The notes beneath the pieces were generated by a model. The model had not been told where the DNA came from. It saw only the letters and a program-made list of their open reading frames with translations, and made no database searches. The position numbers and the translations under genes were made by a program. Source: Streptomyces luomodiensis (lineage in GTDB: Bacteria; Actinomycetota; Actinomycetes; Streptomycetales; Streptomycetaceae). Taken from it: DNA of 64,000 bases. Numbering within the stretch: the first letter of the stretch is position 1; every line of letters starts with the position of its first letter. Shown here piece after piece: positions 43,833 to 53,400 of this stretch. The DNA lies in contig NZ_CP117522.1 of assembly GCF_031679605.1 (NCBI RefSeq), forward strand, positions 7,874,001 through 7,938,000, given 5' to 3'.

Positions 43833-44489
43833 ATGAAGATCTCCGCTGACGCACTGTTGTTCGACAACGACGGAACCCTCGTCTCGTCCCTGGACTCGGT
43901 CCTGCGCTGCTGGACCCGCTGGGCCGAGGAGTGCGGGATCGCCGCGGAGGACTTCGCCCGGGTCGAGCTGCACGGCCGCCCGGCCGACGACATCATCGCC
44001 GACCTGCTCCCCGCCGACCGCCGCCCCTGGGCGCGGGCGCGCATCGACGAGCTGGAGCTGGCGGACGTACCGGGCGGGGTGAAGCTGCTCCCCGGCACCG
44101 CCGAGCTGCTGGCGGGGCTGCCCGCCGGGCGCTGGGCCGTGGTGACCTCGGCCAACCGCAAGCTGGCCGAGGCCCGTCTGGTCGAGGTGGGAATCCGTCC
44201 GCAGACGCTGATCAGCGCCGATGACATCACCCGCGGCAAGCCCGACCCCGAGCCCTTCCTGCTGGCCGCCGAGCGGCTGGGAGTCGACCCGGCGCGCTGT
44301 GTGGTCTTCGAGGACGCCCCGGCCGGGCTCGCGGCGGGCCGCGCGGCCGGGATGCGGACCGTGGCCTTGGCCACAACGACCGACCGCAGCGAACTGGCCG
44401 CCGACATCGTGGTCGAGGACCTGTCGGCCGTGTCCGCACGGGTGATCGACGGGGAAGACGGCGCAGTGGAGATCACCGCCCGCCTCTGA
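43833..44489 (+). CDS. HAD-superfamily phosphatase
   Basis: 218 residues. Motif I LLFDNDGTLVSSL with nucleophile D11 and acid D13; motif II VVTSANRKLAEARL; motif III lysine in ITRGKPDPEPFLLAAERLG; motif IV VVFEDAPAGLAAGRAAGM. An alpha-helical cap sits between motifs I and II (subfamily IA, like sugar phosphatases YfbT/YniC). Substrate likely a small sugar phosphate, not provable from sequence. Confidence 0.9.
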   Translation: MKISADALLFDNDGTLVSSLDSVLRCWTRWAEECGIAAEDFARVELHGRPADDIIADLLPADRRPWARARIDELELADVPGGVKLLPGTAELLAGLPAGRWAVVTSANRKLAEARLVEVGIRPQTLISADDITRGKPDPEPFLLAAERLGVDPARCVVFEDAPAGLAAGRAAGMRTVALATTTDRSELAADIVVEDLSAVSARVIDGEDGAVEITARL

Positions 44490-44556
44490 ACGTTGTCCCC
44501 GGTGCCCCTCCGAGCCGTCCACGGACCGATACGCCGTGTCCGTTATGCGGGCATGC

Positions 44557-44587
44557 TTGATGGGTCCGCACCGGTGTCTGCTTTACT
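44557..44587 (+). promoter_or_regulatory. Probable metNIQ promoter
   Basis: TTGATG (44557-44562) and CTTTACT (about 44581-44587), 18-19 bp apart. Transcription would begin a few bases before the leader-peptide ATG at 44595, making that message nearly leaderless. Confidence 0.45.
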
Positions 44588-44594
44588 TGCAGCC

Positions 44595-44681
44595 ATGACC
44601 ACGACGAGCTGCCGCACCCTTGCGACCGAGGCGATCCGCGCGCCCGGTGCTCGTTGTCGGTGTCGAATGTGTGACAGCTGA
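44595..44681 (+). CDS. Cysteine-rich leader peptide upstream of metNIQ
   Basis: 28 codons starting MTTTSCRTLATEAIRAPG and ending CRCRMCDS, with four cysteines, three of them in the last eight residues, plus one methionine. It begins a few bases after a probable promoter and ends 211 bp before the metN start. Short Cys-rich upstream ORFs that sense cysteine by ribosome stalling are known in actinobacteria (best described in mycobacteria). Here it would tie import of methionine, or of a related sulfur compound, to cysteinyl-tRNA supply. A CTCGC-n8-GCGAG hairpin lies just downstream (about 44698-44715). Confidence 0.75.
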   Translation: MTTTSCRTLATEAIRAPGARCRCRMCDS

Positions 44682-44892
44682 GGGCCCCTGCCCGCGCCTC
44701 GCGCCCCGAAGCGAGACCCGCTGAGCCGGACCGTGCGCCAGATGGCGCCCGACCGGACCCGCCCCGCGTCACCGGAACCCGGAACCGCGCCCACACGCCG
44801 CGCGCCCTCGGGTTCGCCCTGCCGCGTTCCGCAATGAAGGAGCCGTGCCCGGCGGCACCAACCGCCGTGCACTCAACAGTGACGGAATCCCT

Positions 44893-45948
44893 GTGATCAC
44901 CACCACGGACCTGACCAAGGTCTACCGCTCACGAGGCCGCGAGGTAACCGCCCTCGACGGCGTCGATCTGCACGTCCGCGAGGGTGAGGTGTACGGCGTC
45001 GTCGGCCAGAGCGGCGCCGGGAAGTCCACCCTCATCCGCTGCGTCAACCTCCTGGAGCGCCCCACCTCCGGCACGGTCAGCGTGGCCGGTCAGGACCTCA
45101 CCGCGCTCGCCGGGCGGGGACAAAGGGCGGGCTCCGCGCTGCGCCAGGCGCGCAGCCGCATCGGCATGGTGTTCCAGCACTTCAACCTGCTCTCCTCGCG
45201 CACCGTGCGGGACAACGTCGAGCTGCCCCTGGAGATCCTCGGCATCTCCGGCAAGGAGCGCACCCGCAAGGCCCTGGAGCTGCTGGACCTGGTGGGTCTG
45301 GGCGACAAGGCGAAGGCGTACCCGGCGCAGCTGTCCGGCGGCCAGAAGCAGCGCGTCGGCATCGCCCGCGCACTGGCCGGCGACCCCAAGGTGCTGCTGT
45401 CGGACGAGGCGACCTCCGCGCTCGACCCCGAGACCACCCGCTCGATCCTCCAGCTGCTGCGCGACCTCAATGAGCAGCTGGGCCTGACCGTGCTGCTCAT
45501 CACGCACGAGATGGACGTCGTCAAGACCATCTGCGACTCGGCCGCGCTGATGCGCGACGGGCGGGTGGTGGAGTCCGGCAAGGTCACCGAGCTGCTGGCC
45601 ACGCCCGGCTCCGAGCTGGCCCAGGCGCTCTTCCCGGTCGGCGGGGTGCCCTCGGGCGAGGACCGCACCGTCGTGGACCTCACCTTCCAGGGCGAGGCGG
45701 CCACCAAGCCGGTCATCTCCCAGCTGTCCCGTACGTACAACATCGACATCTCGATCCTGGGCGCCGCGATGGAGACCGTCGGCGGCCACCAGGTCGGCCG
45801 GATGCGGATCGAGCTGCCCGGCCGGTTCGAGGAGAACGTCGTCCCGATCGGCTTCCTGCGCGAGCAGGGCCTCCAGGTCGATGTGGCGGGGGTCGCCGAC
45901 GGCCCGCGCGCGAACCCGACCCCGCTGCTCAAGGAGGGCGCCAAGTGA
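44893..45948 (+). CDS. metN: Methionine ABC transporter ATP-binding protein
   Basis: 351 residues. Walker A GQSGAGKST, signature LSGGQKQRVGIARAL, Walker B VLLSDEATSALD, H-loop LLITHEMDVV. The C-terminal ~85 residues form the NIL/ACT-like regulatory domain (YNIDISILGAAMETVGGHQV) that binds methionine and inhibits transport. GTG 44893 fits family N-termini (ITTTDLTKVYRSRGREVTAL); GTG 44845 is in frame with AAGGAG before it but too close, so the start is not settled. Overlaps metI by 4 bp (GTGA). Confidence 0.93.
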   Translation: MITTTDLTKVYRSRGREVTALDGVDLHVREGEVYGVVGQSGAGKSTLIRCVNLLERPTSGTVSVAGQDLTALAGRGQRAGSALRQARSRIGMVFQHFNLLSSRTVRDNVELPLEILGISGKERTRKALELLDLVGLGDKAKAYPAQLSGGQKQRVGIARALAGDPKVLLSDEATSALDPETTRSILQLLRDLNEQLGLTVLLITHEMDVVKTICDSAALMRDGRVVESGKVTELLATPGSELAQALFPVGGVPSGEDRTVVDLTFQGEAATKPVISQLSRTYNIDISILGAAMETVGGHQVGRMRIELPGRFEENVVPIGFLREQGLQVDVAGVADGPRANPTPLLKEGAK

Positions 45949-46745
45949 CCTGGTCCGAGATGGAGCCCCTGCTGGAACAGGCGTGTTGGGACACCCTCTA
46001 CATGGTCGGCTGGTCGGCGCTGATCGCCGTCGTCGGCGGACTGCCGCTGGGCGTGCTGCTGGTCCTCACCGACCGGGGCGGAGTGCTCCAGAACGTCGTG
46101 GTGAACAAGGTCGTCGGGCAGATCGTCAACATCGCGCGCTCGATGCCGTTCATCATCCTGATGGTCGCCCTGATCTCCTTCACCCGCCTGATCGTGGGCA
46201 CCACCATCGGCCCCGAGGCCGCGATCGTGCCCCTGGCCATCGGCGCCATCCCCTTCTACGCCCGGCTCGTGGAGACCTCGGTGCGCGAGGTGGACGGCGG
46301 GCTGGTGGAGGCCGTGCAGTCGATGGGCGGCTCCACCTGGACCGTCGTCCGCAAGGTGCTGCTGCCCGAGTCGCTGCCCGCGCTGATCTCCAGCGCCACC
46401 ACCACGATCGTCGCGCTCATCGGCTACTCCGCGATGGCCGGCACGGTCGGCGCCGGCGGCCTGGGCGACCTGGCGGTCCGCTACGGCTACCAGCGGTTCG
46501 AGACCGACCTGATGTGGATCACCGTCGCCATCCTCGCCGTGGTCATCTCCGTCATCCAGTTCGCGGGCGACCTCGCCGCCCGCGCCCTGTCGCACCGCGG
46601 CCGCTCCTCGGTCGCCCCGCGGCTGGTGCTGCTGCGCGGCCGGGCGACGACCGAGGAGCGGCCCGGAAAGCCCGCCGCGGTCCCGGCGGCGCGAGAGGCC
46701 GGACCCGCGGAGGCCGGACCCGTGGAGCCGACCAAGGTCCCCTGA
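45945..46745 (+). CDS. metI: Methionine ABC transporter permease
   Basis: 266 residues with five to six membrane helices. Family landmarks: DTLYMVGWSALIAVVGGLPL, ARSMPFIILMVALISFTRLI, VPLAIGAIPFYARLVETSVR and the EAA loop VEAVQSMGGSTWTVVRKVLL, then LIGYSAMAGTVGAGGLGDLA. The last ~45 residues (after ALSHRGRS) are a Pro/Glu/Ala tail not found in typical MetI. Sits between metN and metQ in one operon. Confidence 0.94.
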   Translation: MTWSEMEPLLEQACWDTLYMVGWSALIAVVGGLPLGVLLVLTDRGGVLQNVVVNKVVGQIVNIARSMPFIILMVALISFTRLIVGTTIGPEAAIVPLAIGAIPFYARLVETSVREVDGGLVEAVQSMGGSTWTVVRKVLLPESLPALISSATTTIVALIGYSAMAGTVGAGGLGDLAVRYGYQRFETDLMWITVAILAVVISVIQFAGDLAARALSHRGRSSVAPRLVLLRGRATTEERPGKPAAVPAAREAGPAEAGPVEPTKVP

Positions 46746-46832
46746 GCCCCCTCCTGTCCCCCCAACCTCCCGTCCCTATCCCGCTTCGGCACCCGTGGCG
46801 GATCCGTGCGCCCCAGAAGAAAGGCACTTTTC

Positions 46833-47654
46833 GTGCGTAACACCACCAAGACCGTCACCACCGTCCTCGCCGCCGGCGCGCTCGCCCTCGGCCTCACCGC
46901 CTGCGGCGCCGGCTCCTCCGGCGACAAGAACGGCGCCCTGGTCGTCGCCGCGAGCCCGGTCCCGCACGCGGAGATACTCAACTACGTCAAGGACCACCTG
47001 GCCGACAAGGAGGGCCTCAAGCTCGACGTCAGAGAGTTCACCGACTACAACACGCCGAACCTCTCCACCCAGGACGGCTCGGTCGACGCCAACTACTTCC
47101 AGAACCAGCCCTTCCTCGACGACTTCAACAAGAAGAAGGGCACCGACATCGTGCCCGTCGTCACCGTGCACCTCGAGCCGCTCGGCCTCTACTCGCACAA
47201 GGTGAAGAAGGTCGACGAGCTGAAGAAGGGCGCCACCGTGGCCGTCCCGAGCGACACGGTCAACGAGGCCCGCGCGCTGAAGCTGCTGGACACGGGCGGC
47301 GTCATCAAGCTCAAGAGCGGCGTCGGCAACGAGGCCACCCCCAAGGACATCGCCGAGAACCCCAAGGGCCTGAAGTTCAAGGAACTGGAGGCCGCCCAGC
47401 TGCCGCGCTCGCTCGACGACGTGGACGCCGCGGTCATCAACGGCAACTACGCCATCGAGGCGGACCTCAAGCCCGCCAAGGACGCCATCCTCCTGGAATC
47501 GGCCAAGAACAACCCCTACGCCAACTTCCTGGCCGTGAAGAAGGGCAACGAGGACGACCCGCGCGTCAAGAAGCTCGCCAAGCTCCTCACCTCCCCCGAG
47601 GTCAAGAAGTTCATCAAGGACAAGTACCAGGGCTCCGTACTGGCGTCTTTCTGA
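46833..47654 (+). CDS. metQ: Methionine-binding lipoprotein
   Basis: 273 residues. Lipoprotein signal: short basic start, hydrophobic TVLAAGALALGLTAC with lipobox LTAC. NlpA/MetQ fold: VVAASPVPHAEILNYVKDHL, NTPNLSTQDGSVDANYFQNQ, PFLDDFNKKKGTDIVPVVTV, VAVPSDTVNEARALKLLDTG and DAAVINGNYAIEADL. Substrate receptor of metNIQ; binds methionine or closely related compounds. GTG 46833 has AAAGG about 10 nt upstream. Codon 74-bp gap after metI agrees with one transcript. Confidence 0.94.
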   Translation: MRNTTKTVTTVLAAGALALGLTACGAGSSGDKNGALVVAASPVPHAEILNYVKDHLADKEGLKLDVREFTDYNTPNLSTQDGSVDANYFQNQPFLDDFNKKKGTDIVPVVTVHLEPLGLYSHKVKKVDELKKGATVAVPSDTVNEARALKLLDTGGVIKLKSGVGNEATPKDIAENPKGLKFKELEAAQLPRSLDDVDAAVINGNYAIEADLKPAKDAILLESAKNNPYANFLAVKKGNEDDPRVKKLAKLLTSPEVKKFIKDKYQGSVLASF

Positions 47655-47783
47655 TCCCCGGTCTTTCCGATCCCCGGCACACCGCTCCCCGGCGTACCGC
47701 GCACCCCGCGGCCGTGATCACCTCGACAATGCCGTGATCACCGCAACAATTACGCCAACGTTCCACCCGCCGGCGGATCCCCG

Positions 47784-47820
47784 AGGCTCCGCATCCGCAC
47801 CCCAGCCGGATGCGGAGCCT
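47784..47820 (+). terminator. Terminator after metQ
   Basis: AGGCTCCGCATCCG (47784-47797) and CGGATGCGGAGCCT (47807-47820), 14 bp perfect, 9-nt loop. Confidence 0.75.
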
Positions 47821-47914
47821 TCCGATTCACCCCCCGTGCTGCATTTCATCCGCACGATGCTGCATGCTGGGCCTCTCCACGATCCCGAAACGACTTCCGG
47901 TTACGGAGCGGCGC

Positions 47915-48562
47915 ATGACATCCACTTTCCCGGACATCTCCATCAGCACGGAACGGCTGGTGCTGCGCCCGTTCGAGGAAGCGGACGTACCCGCGCTCGC
48001 GGACATGATGAACGACGAACTCGTCATCGCGTGGACCAGAGCGCCCTACCCGTACAGCCTCGGCGACGCCAGAGACCAGGCACTGCGGCTCGCCCCGGCG
48101 GAACGCACCACCGGCCGTGGCATCGTCTTCGCGGTCGCTGAGTTCCTCACCCAGCGGCTGGTCGGACTGGTGCATCTGCACAACACCGACTGGCGGCTGC
48201 TGGCCACCGAGGTCCACTACATCACCGCCCCCTGGGCGCGCGGTGAGGGCTATGCCTCGGAATCGGTGCTGGCCGTGGCCCGCTGGCTGTTCCAGGACCA
48301 GAAGTTCGAGCGGCTGGAGCTGCGCACCGCCGCCGGCAACACCGCCTCCCAGCAGGTCGCCCAGAAGATCGGCTGTATCAGCGAGGGCGTGCTGCGCAAC
48401 GCCTGGATAGCCCGCACCCAGACGGAGGACGGCGGCTGGACCGATATGCGCACCGACCTCATCGTCTGGAGTCTGCTCGCCGAGGACCTCGACGGCGTCC
48501 CCGACCGGAACTCCGGGCCCGAGGGTTTCGGCGTCTACCCCAGCTACTCCGACTGGGCCTGA
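47915..48562 (+). CDS. RimJ/RimL-type GNAT acetyltransferase
   Basis: 215 residues from ATG 47915. ISTERLVLRPFEEADVPALA at the start; VHYITAPWARGEGYASESVL (acetyl-CoA loop), then FERLELRTAAGNTASQQVAQ and KIGCISEGVLRNAWIARTQT, the classic RimJ/RimL pattern for acetylation of an alpha-amino group or small amine. Substrate unknown. Upstream in-frame codons have no ribosome site and overlap the metQ terminator. Confidence 0.88.
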   Translation: MTSTFPDISISTERLVLRPFEEADVPALADMMNDELVIAWTRAPYPYSLGDARDQALRLAPAERTTGRGIVFAVAEFLTQRLVGLVHLHNTDWRLLATEVHYITAPWARGEGYASESVLAVARWLFQDQKFERLELRTAAGNTASQQVAQKIGCISEGVLRNAWIARTQTEDGGWTDMRTDLIVWSLLAEDLDGVPDRNSGPEGFGVYPSYSDWA

Positions 48563-48617
48563 CGCCCCCTCGCCCGCACTCCGCCGGGGCCAGGGCCCCT
48601 CCGACGGATCTCCGCGG

Positions 48618-48635
48618 CTGACGGAGATACGTCAG
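48618..48635. promoter_or_regulatory. CTGACG-N6-CGTCAG palindrome in the gap before cobL
   Basis: Interrupted palindrome CTGACGGAGATACGTCAG. The overlapping ATCTCCG/CGGAGAT pair (48608-48628) forms a second, mutually exclusive stem. It lies 56 bp after the acetyltransferase stop and about 275 bp before cobL. Could be an operator (TetR-like in style), a terminator, or a switch. The remainder of the 48563-48908 gap shows no gene and no recognizable cobalamin riboswitch. Confidence 0.4.
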
Positions 48636-48908
48636 AAGGACCCTGGATCCGGTGCGTCCGCGCCCTCCGCTCCCTCGGCGCACCACCCCGTGCCCGCCCC
48701 CGCTCCGGAGGTCCGGACCAGCCGGGGTACTCTCTCTCCGCGCTGAGCGCCCGCGACTCGGCCCGCACCCAGGACCGCGACCCGCGCATCGGTGGCGCAC
48801 CGGCCGCGACCCGCCCGTGACCCCTCACGGGCGCACCCCGCGACGCCCGCACCCGACAGACCCGACCCACCACGCACAACCCACCACGCACAGGGGAGAA
48901 CAAGGACG

Positions 48909-50162
48909 ATGGCCGACCGCGTCACGGTGATCGGTTGGGACGGCACCCCGCTCACGGACGCGGCCCGCTCCGCCCTCGGCGCGGCCACCCTCGTGGCCGG
49001 CGCCGCCCACCACCTGGCGCTGCCCGAAGTCCCGCCCGGCGCCGAACGGATCCGGCTCGGCAGCGTCGACCTCGCGGCCCGCAGGATCGCCCAGCACCGT
49101 GGCTCCGCCGTGGTCCTGGCCGACGGCGACCCCGGCTTCTTCGGCGTCGTCCGCGCCCTGCGCGCCCCCGAGCACGGGCTCGAGGTCGAGGTCGTCCCCG
49201 CCGTCTCCTCCGTCGCCGCCGCCTTCGCACGGGCCGGGATGCCCTGGGACGACGCCCAGGTGGTCGTCGCCCACAGCCGCGATCTGCGCCGCGCCGTCAA
49301 CGTCTGCCGCGCCCACACCAAGGTCGCCGTGCTCACCTCGCCCGGCGCCGGCCCCGCCGAACTCGCACTGCTCCTCGGCCCGGTCCACCGCACCTTCGTC
49401 ATCTGCGAGGCCCTGGGCACCGAACGCGAACGGGTCACCGTCCTCACCTCCGACAAGGCCGCCGACCACGCCTGGCGCGACCCCAACGTCGTCATCGTCA
49501 TCGGCGGCTCCGGCGCCACCCCCGCCCCCGGCGGCCCGTCGGCCGGTGCCGCCCGCGGCGCGCTGTCGGGCGGCGGCTGGATCGCCGGACACGACCCCGG
49601 CTACCCGGGCGCCGTCCGCGGCTGGGCGCTGCCCGGACCCGCGTACGCGACCGTGCTGGGCGAGAGCGAGTCCCCGCAGCTGCGCGCCCTCCAACTCGCC
49701 CGCCTCGGCCCCCGCCTGGGCGACCTGGTCTGGGACATCGGCGCGGGCAGCGGCGCGGCCGCCGTCGAGACCGCCGGGTTCGGCGCCGCCGTCATCGCCG
49801 TCGACCGCGACCCGGACGCCTGCGAGCGCACCGCCACCCTCGCCCGCCGCTTCGCCGTACAGCTCCAGGTCGTCCAGGGCGTCGCCCCCGAGGTGCTGGA
49901 GGACCTGCCGGAGCCGGACGTGGTGCGGATCGGCGGCGGGGGCGCGTCCGTGGTGGCCGCGTGCGCCGCGCGCCGCCCCGAGCGCATCGTCACCCACGCC
50001 GCGACCCGCGACGAGGCGGAGGCCATCGGCGCGGCGCTGGAGGACGGTGGCTACGCCGTCGAATGCGTGCTGTCGCAGTCCGTCGAGTTGGACACCCGGG
50101 GCTGGACCGAACGGGAGCGCGCGGTCGCCTTCATGCTCTGCGGCCACCGCCCGCACCAGTGA
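48909..50162 (+). CDS. cobL: Precorrin-6Y C5,15-methyltransferase (decarboxylating), CbiE-CbiT fusion
   Basis: 417 residues. N-terminal half is a tetrapyrrole methylase (VTVIGWDGTPLTDAARSALG, VVLADGDPGFFGVVRALRAP, VVPAVSSVAAAFARAGMPWD, VAVLTSPGAGPAELALLL). C-terminal half is the CbiT SAM methyltransferase (LGDLVWDIGAGSGAAAVETA, AVDRDPDACERTATLARRFA, VVRIGGGGASVVAACAARRP). Together they methylate C5 and C15 and remove the C12 acetate carboxyl in the late corrin pathway. ATG 48909 follows GGGGAGAACAAGG. Starts a corrinoid cluster with bluB-cobT and cysG. Confidence 0.94.
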   Translation: MADRVTVIGWDGTPLTDAARSALGAATLVAGAAHHLALPEVPPGAERIRLGSVDLAARRIAQHRGSAVVLADGDPGFFGVVRALRAPEHGLEVEVVPAVSSVAAAFARAGMPWDDAQVVVAHSRDLRRAVNVCRAHTKVAVLTSPGAGPAELALLLGPVHRTFVICEALGTERERVTVLTSDKAADHAWRDPNVVIVIGGSGATPAPGGPSAGAARGALSGGGWIAGHDPGYPGAVRGWALPGPAYATVLGESESPQLRALQLARLGPRLGDLVWDIGAGSGAAAVETAGFGAAVIAVDRDPDACERTATLARRFAVQLQVVQGVAPEVLEDLPEPDVVRIGGGGASVVAACAARRPERIVTHAATRDEAEAIGAALEDGGYAVECVLSQSVELDTRGWTERERAVAFMLCGHRPHQ

Positions 50163-50442
50163 TTTTGTCCTTGTGACGTTCGCCCTGAGCTTCGCCCCGG
50201 TGACCTGCTCGGGGCATCGCGCGGGGTAGGCTGGCGGATCGTTGTACTGCCAGTACCGCTGCCCGGCGTTCGGCGCTTTATGGGCCAAAGGCCGGAATGT
50301 GCCCCTCCCTTGGCGGGGCCGCGGTAGGCAAGGCTCGGGCGTGTCTACGTGCCGCGCACGGCGCATGCTCGTTCTTGCTCAGGGGGCTTGCTCTCGGCGG
50401 TAGGCGGTTGGAAGGAGCACTAGCGATGGGCGAGGGGTACGC

Positions 50443-53400
50443 ATGACCGACACCGGCCAGGTCCCGGGCGAGGGACTGCCGGAGAACGCAGGCGGACGAC
50501 TCGGACACCCGCACCCGGCGGATGTCCACGCCCCGCCTGCCGACGCCGGTTACATCGAGCAGCCGCAGCCCGGTGTCCCTCCCGGCGCCGCCTACACCTT
50601 CCTCGACGGTCCCGAACACGGCGGCGAGGAGGACGATCTGCTGCTGATGCCGGGCGCCCAGGGCGCCTGGAGCGAGCAGCAGGCCCAGTACCAGACCGGG
50701 GCGTACGAGCCGGGAGTGCTCAACCCGGGGGTGCCCGACCCGGGCGCCGCCCCGTACGCCGATGCCCAGATGCCCGAACCACAGCCCGTGGTGGAACAGC
50801 CCGCACCGCAGCCGGCCCCCGCCCCGGCCGCGTACGCGGCGCCCGCCGCCCCTGCCGCTCACGCCCGGCGGCCGCTCCACCTGGGCCCGCCAGTGCCCGA
50901 CACCTCCACCAGTGGCGTGGTGCGTTCGCTCGCCGACCGGGGCCCGGCGGCGGGTCGGCACGCCGCGCCCGTACGCCAGCCGGAGCCCCAGGCCGCGCCG
51001 CAGCCCGAGCCCGAGTACGGGGCGGGGCCCCGGCACGGCGCCCCGGCGCCTGAGCAAGCGGGGATGGCCGAGCAGCAGTTCGCCGGGGCCGAGCAGTACG
51101 CCGGACCCGAGCAGTACGCCGGACCCGAGCAGTACGGCGGACCCGAGCAGTTCGCCGGACCCGAGCAGTACGCCGGGCCCGAGCAGTTCGCCGAGGCCGA
51201 GCAACAGCAGCAGTTTGCCGCCGCCGACCCATTCGCCGGACCCGAGCAGCCCGTCCTGCCCGAGCAGCCTCTGACGGTCGACTACTCCACCGCGCCCCAG
51301 TACGCGGCCGGGCCGCAGTACTTCACCCCGCAGCCCGACGACCCGAGCAGACTGCCCGGTCCCCAGCTCGCGGACCTCCCGCACCTGGTCGATGCCCCGC
51401 AGCCGGGGGACGCCTGGGACTCCACGCCGCCGGTACAGCAGGCCGAGCCCGCGCCCGCTCCCGCAGAAACGGTCGGTCCGGCCGGGGAGTCCCAGGCCGT
51501 GGAGGCGCCCGAAGCGGAGCCCGCTCCCCAGCAGTTCGCCCAGCCCGAGGCGGTGGCGCCGGAGGCGCAACCGGTCGCGATGGACCAGGGGTACGTGGAC
51601 CCCGCCGTCGCGGACCCGCACCAGGCGGGCCCGACCATCCCGGCCCAGGCCGGGGCGCCCGTCATGGAGCCCGCCCCGCAGGCCGTCCCGGCCGCGGAGC
51701 AGGTCGTCGACATCCCGGCCCAGGCCCAGGCCGAGCCCGTCGCTGCCTCGGTCGCGGAGGCCGCACCGGAGATCCCGGCACAGGTGCCCCACGAGCCGGT
51801 CGCGGAACCGGCGCCGCAGGAGCAGGCCGCGACCGAGGAGCCCCAAGCCCCCGTCGCGGAGGCCCCCGTCGCGGAGGCCGCTCAGCAACTTCCCGAGCAG
51901 CCCGCCGAATCGGCGGAGCCGACCGCCGTGGACCCGGGCCACTCGATAGTGGCCGACGAGACGCCCCAGCAGGCGGAGCCCGCCGAGCCGGAAGCCGAGC
52001 CCGCGACGCCGGAGGAGGCCCCCGCCGAGGCGCAGCAGCCGGAGTCCGAGCCGACCGCCACCGAGGAGGCGGCCCCCGAAGTTGCGGCCGAGGCCCCCGA
52101 GACCGAAGCGGCGGCCACTCCCGCCGCCGGATCCGCCGAGAACGAAGCCCCCGAGGCAGAGGCTCAGCCCACCGCACCCGAGACCGCGACCCCCCAGGAC
52201 GAGGCCGCTCAGCCCGAGGCCGGGTCCGCCGAGCCGGAAGCCGGGGCCGCCGAGCCGGAGGCTGCTGAGGCCGAGACCAGTGCCCCGGAGGCCGTTGAGG
52301 CCGAGGCCGGTGATCCGGACGCGAGTGCATCGGAGGCCGCCGAGCCCGAGGCCACGGCCCCTCAGGGCGAGGTCACCCAGTCCGAGAGCGCTGAGCCCGC
52401 AGCCGTCGAGCCCGAGGTCGGGTCCGCTGAATCGGTGGCGGCTGAGCCGGAGGCCGTTGAGGCCGGGGCCGGTGGCCCGGACGCGGGCGCCTCGGAGGCA
52501 GAGCCCGAGGCTGCAGCCTCCCAGGGTGAAGCCGCCCAGTCCGATGGCACGGTGCCCGCAGCTGCCGAGGCCGAGGCCGCCGAACCAGAAGCCACGGAGC
52601 CGGAGGCCGCCGGGCCGGAGGCTGCTGAGGCCGAGACCAGTGCCCCGGAGGCCGGGGTGTCCGCAGCAGCTGGGCCGGAGGACGTTGAGGCCGGGGCCGG
52701 TGATCCGGACGCGAGTGCATTGGAGGCCGCTGAGCCGGAGGCCACGGCACCCCAGGGCGAGGCCGCCCAGTCTGAGAGCGCCGGGCCCGAGGCCGCCCAG
52801 CCCGAGGCCGGGTCCGCCGAGCCGGAAGCCGGGGCCGCCGAGCCGGAGGCCGTTGAGGCCGTTGAGGCCGAGGCCGGTGGCCCGGACGCGGGCGCCTCGG
52901 ACGCAGAGCCCGAGGCCGCAGCCTCCCAGGGCGAAGCCGCCGAGCCCGAGGCCGGGGCCGCCGAACCAGTAGCCACACAGCCGGAGGCCGCTGGGCCGGA
53001 GGCTGTTGAGGCCGAGACCAGTGCCCCGGAGGCCACGGTGCCCGCAGCCGCTGAGCCGGAGGCCACGGCACCTCAGGGCGAGGCCGCCCAGTCTGAGAGC
53101 GCCGGGCCCGAGGCCGCCCAGCCCGAGGCCGGGGCCGCCGAACCAGAAGCCACACAGCCGGAAGCTGCCGAACCCGAGGCCGGAACCGCCGGGCCGGAGG
53201 CCGCCGCTCCGGAAGCCGAGCCCGAGAGCGCCGAGCCCGAGACCGCCGAGCCCGAGGCCGGCGAGACCGGGCCCGAGGCCGCCGAGCCCGAGCCCGAGAC
53301 CGGCGAGCCCGAGCCCGAGGCCGGCGAGCCCGAGCCCGAGGCCGGCGCCCCGGAAGCCACGCAGCCCGCAGCCGTCGGCCCCGAGGCAACCGAGCCCGCG

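Noticed and set aside
44490..44892. SAM riboswitch before metN
   Set aside because: Conserved SAM-I core sequences not seen; the leader is better explained by the Cys-rich peptide and small hairpins.
50163..50442. Cobalamin riboswitch before cobT
   Set aside because: No recognizable B12-box-like conserved core in this gap or in 48563-48908 or 55396-55501; only ordinary hairpins.
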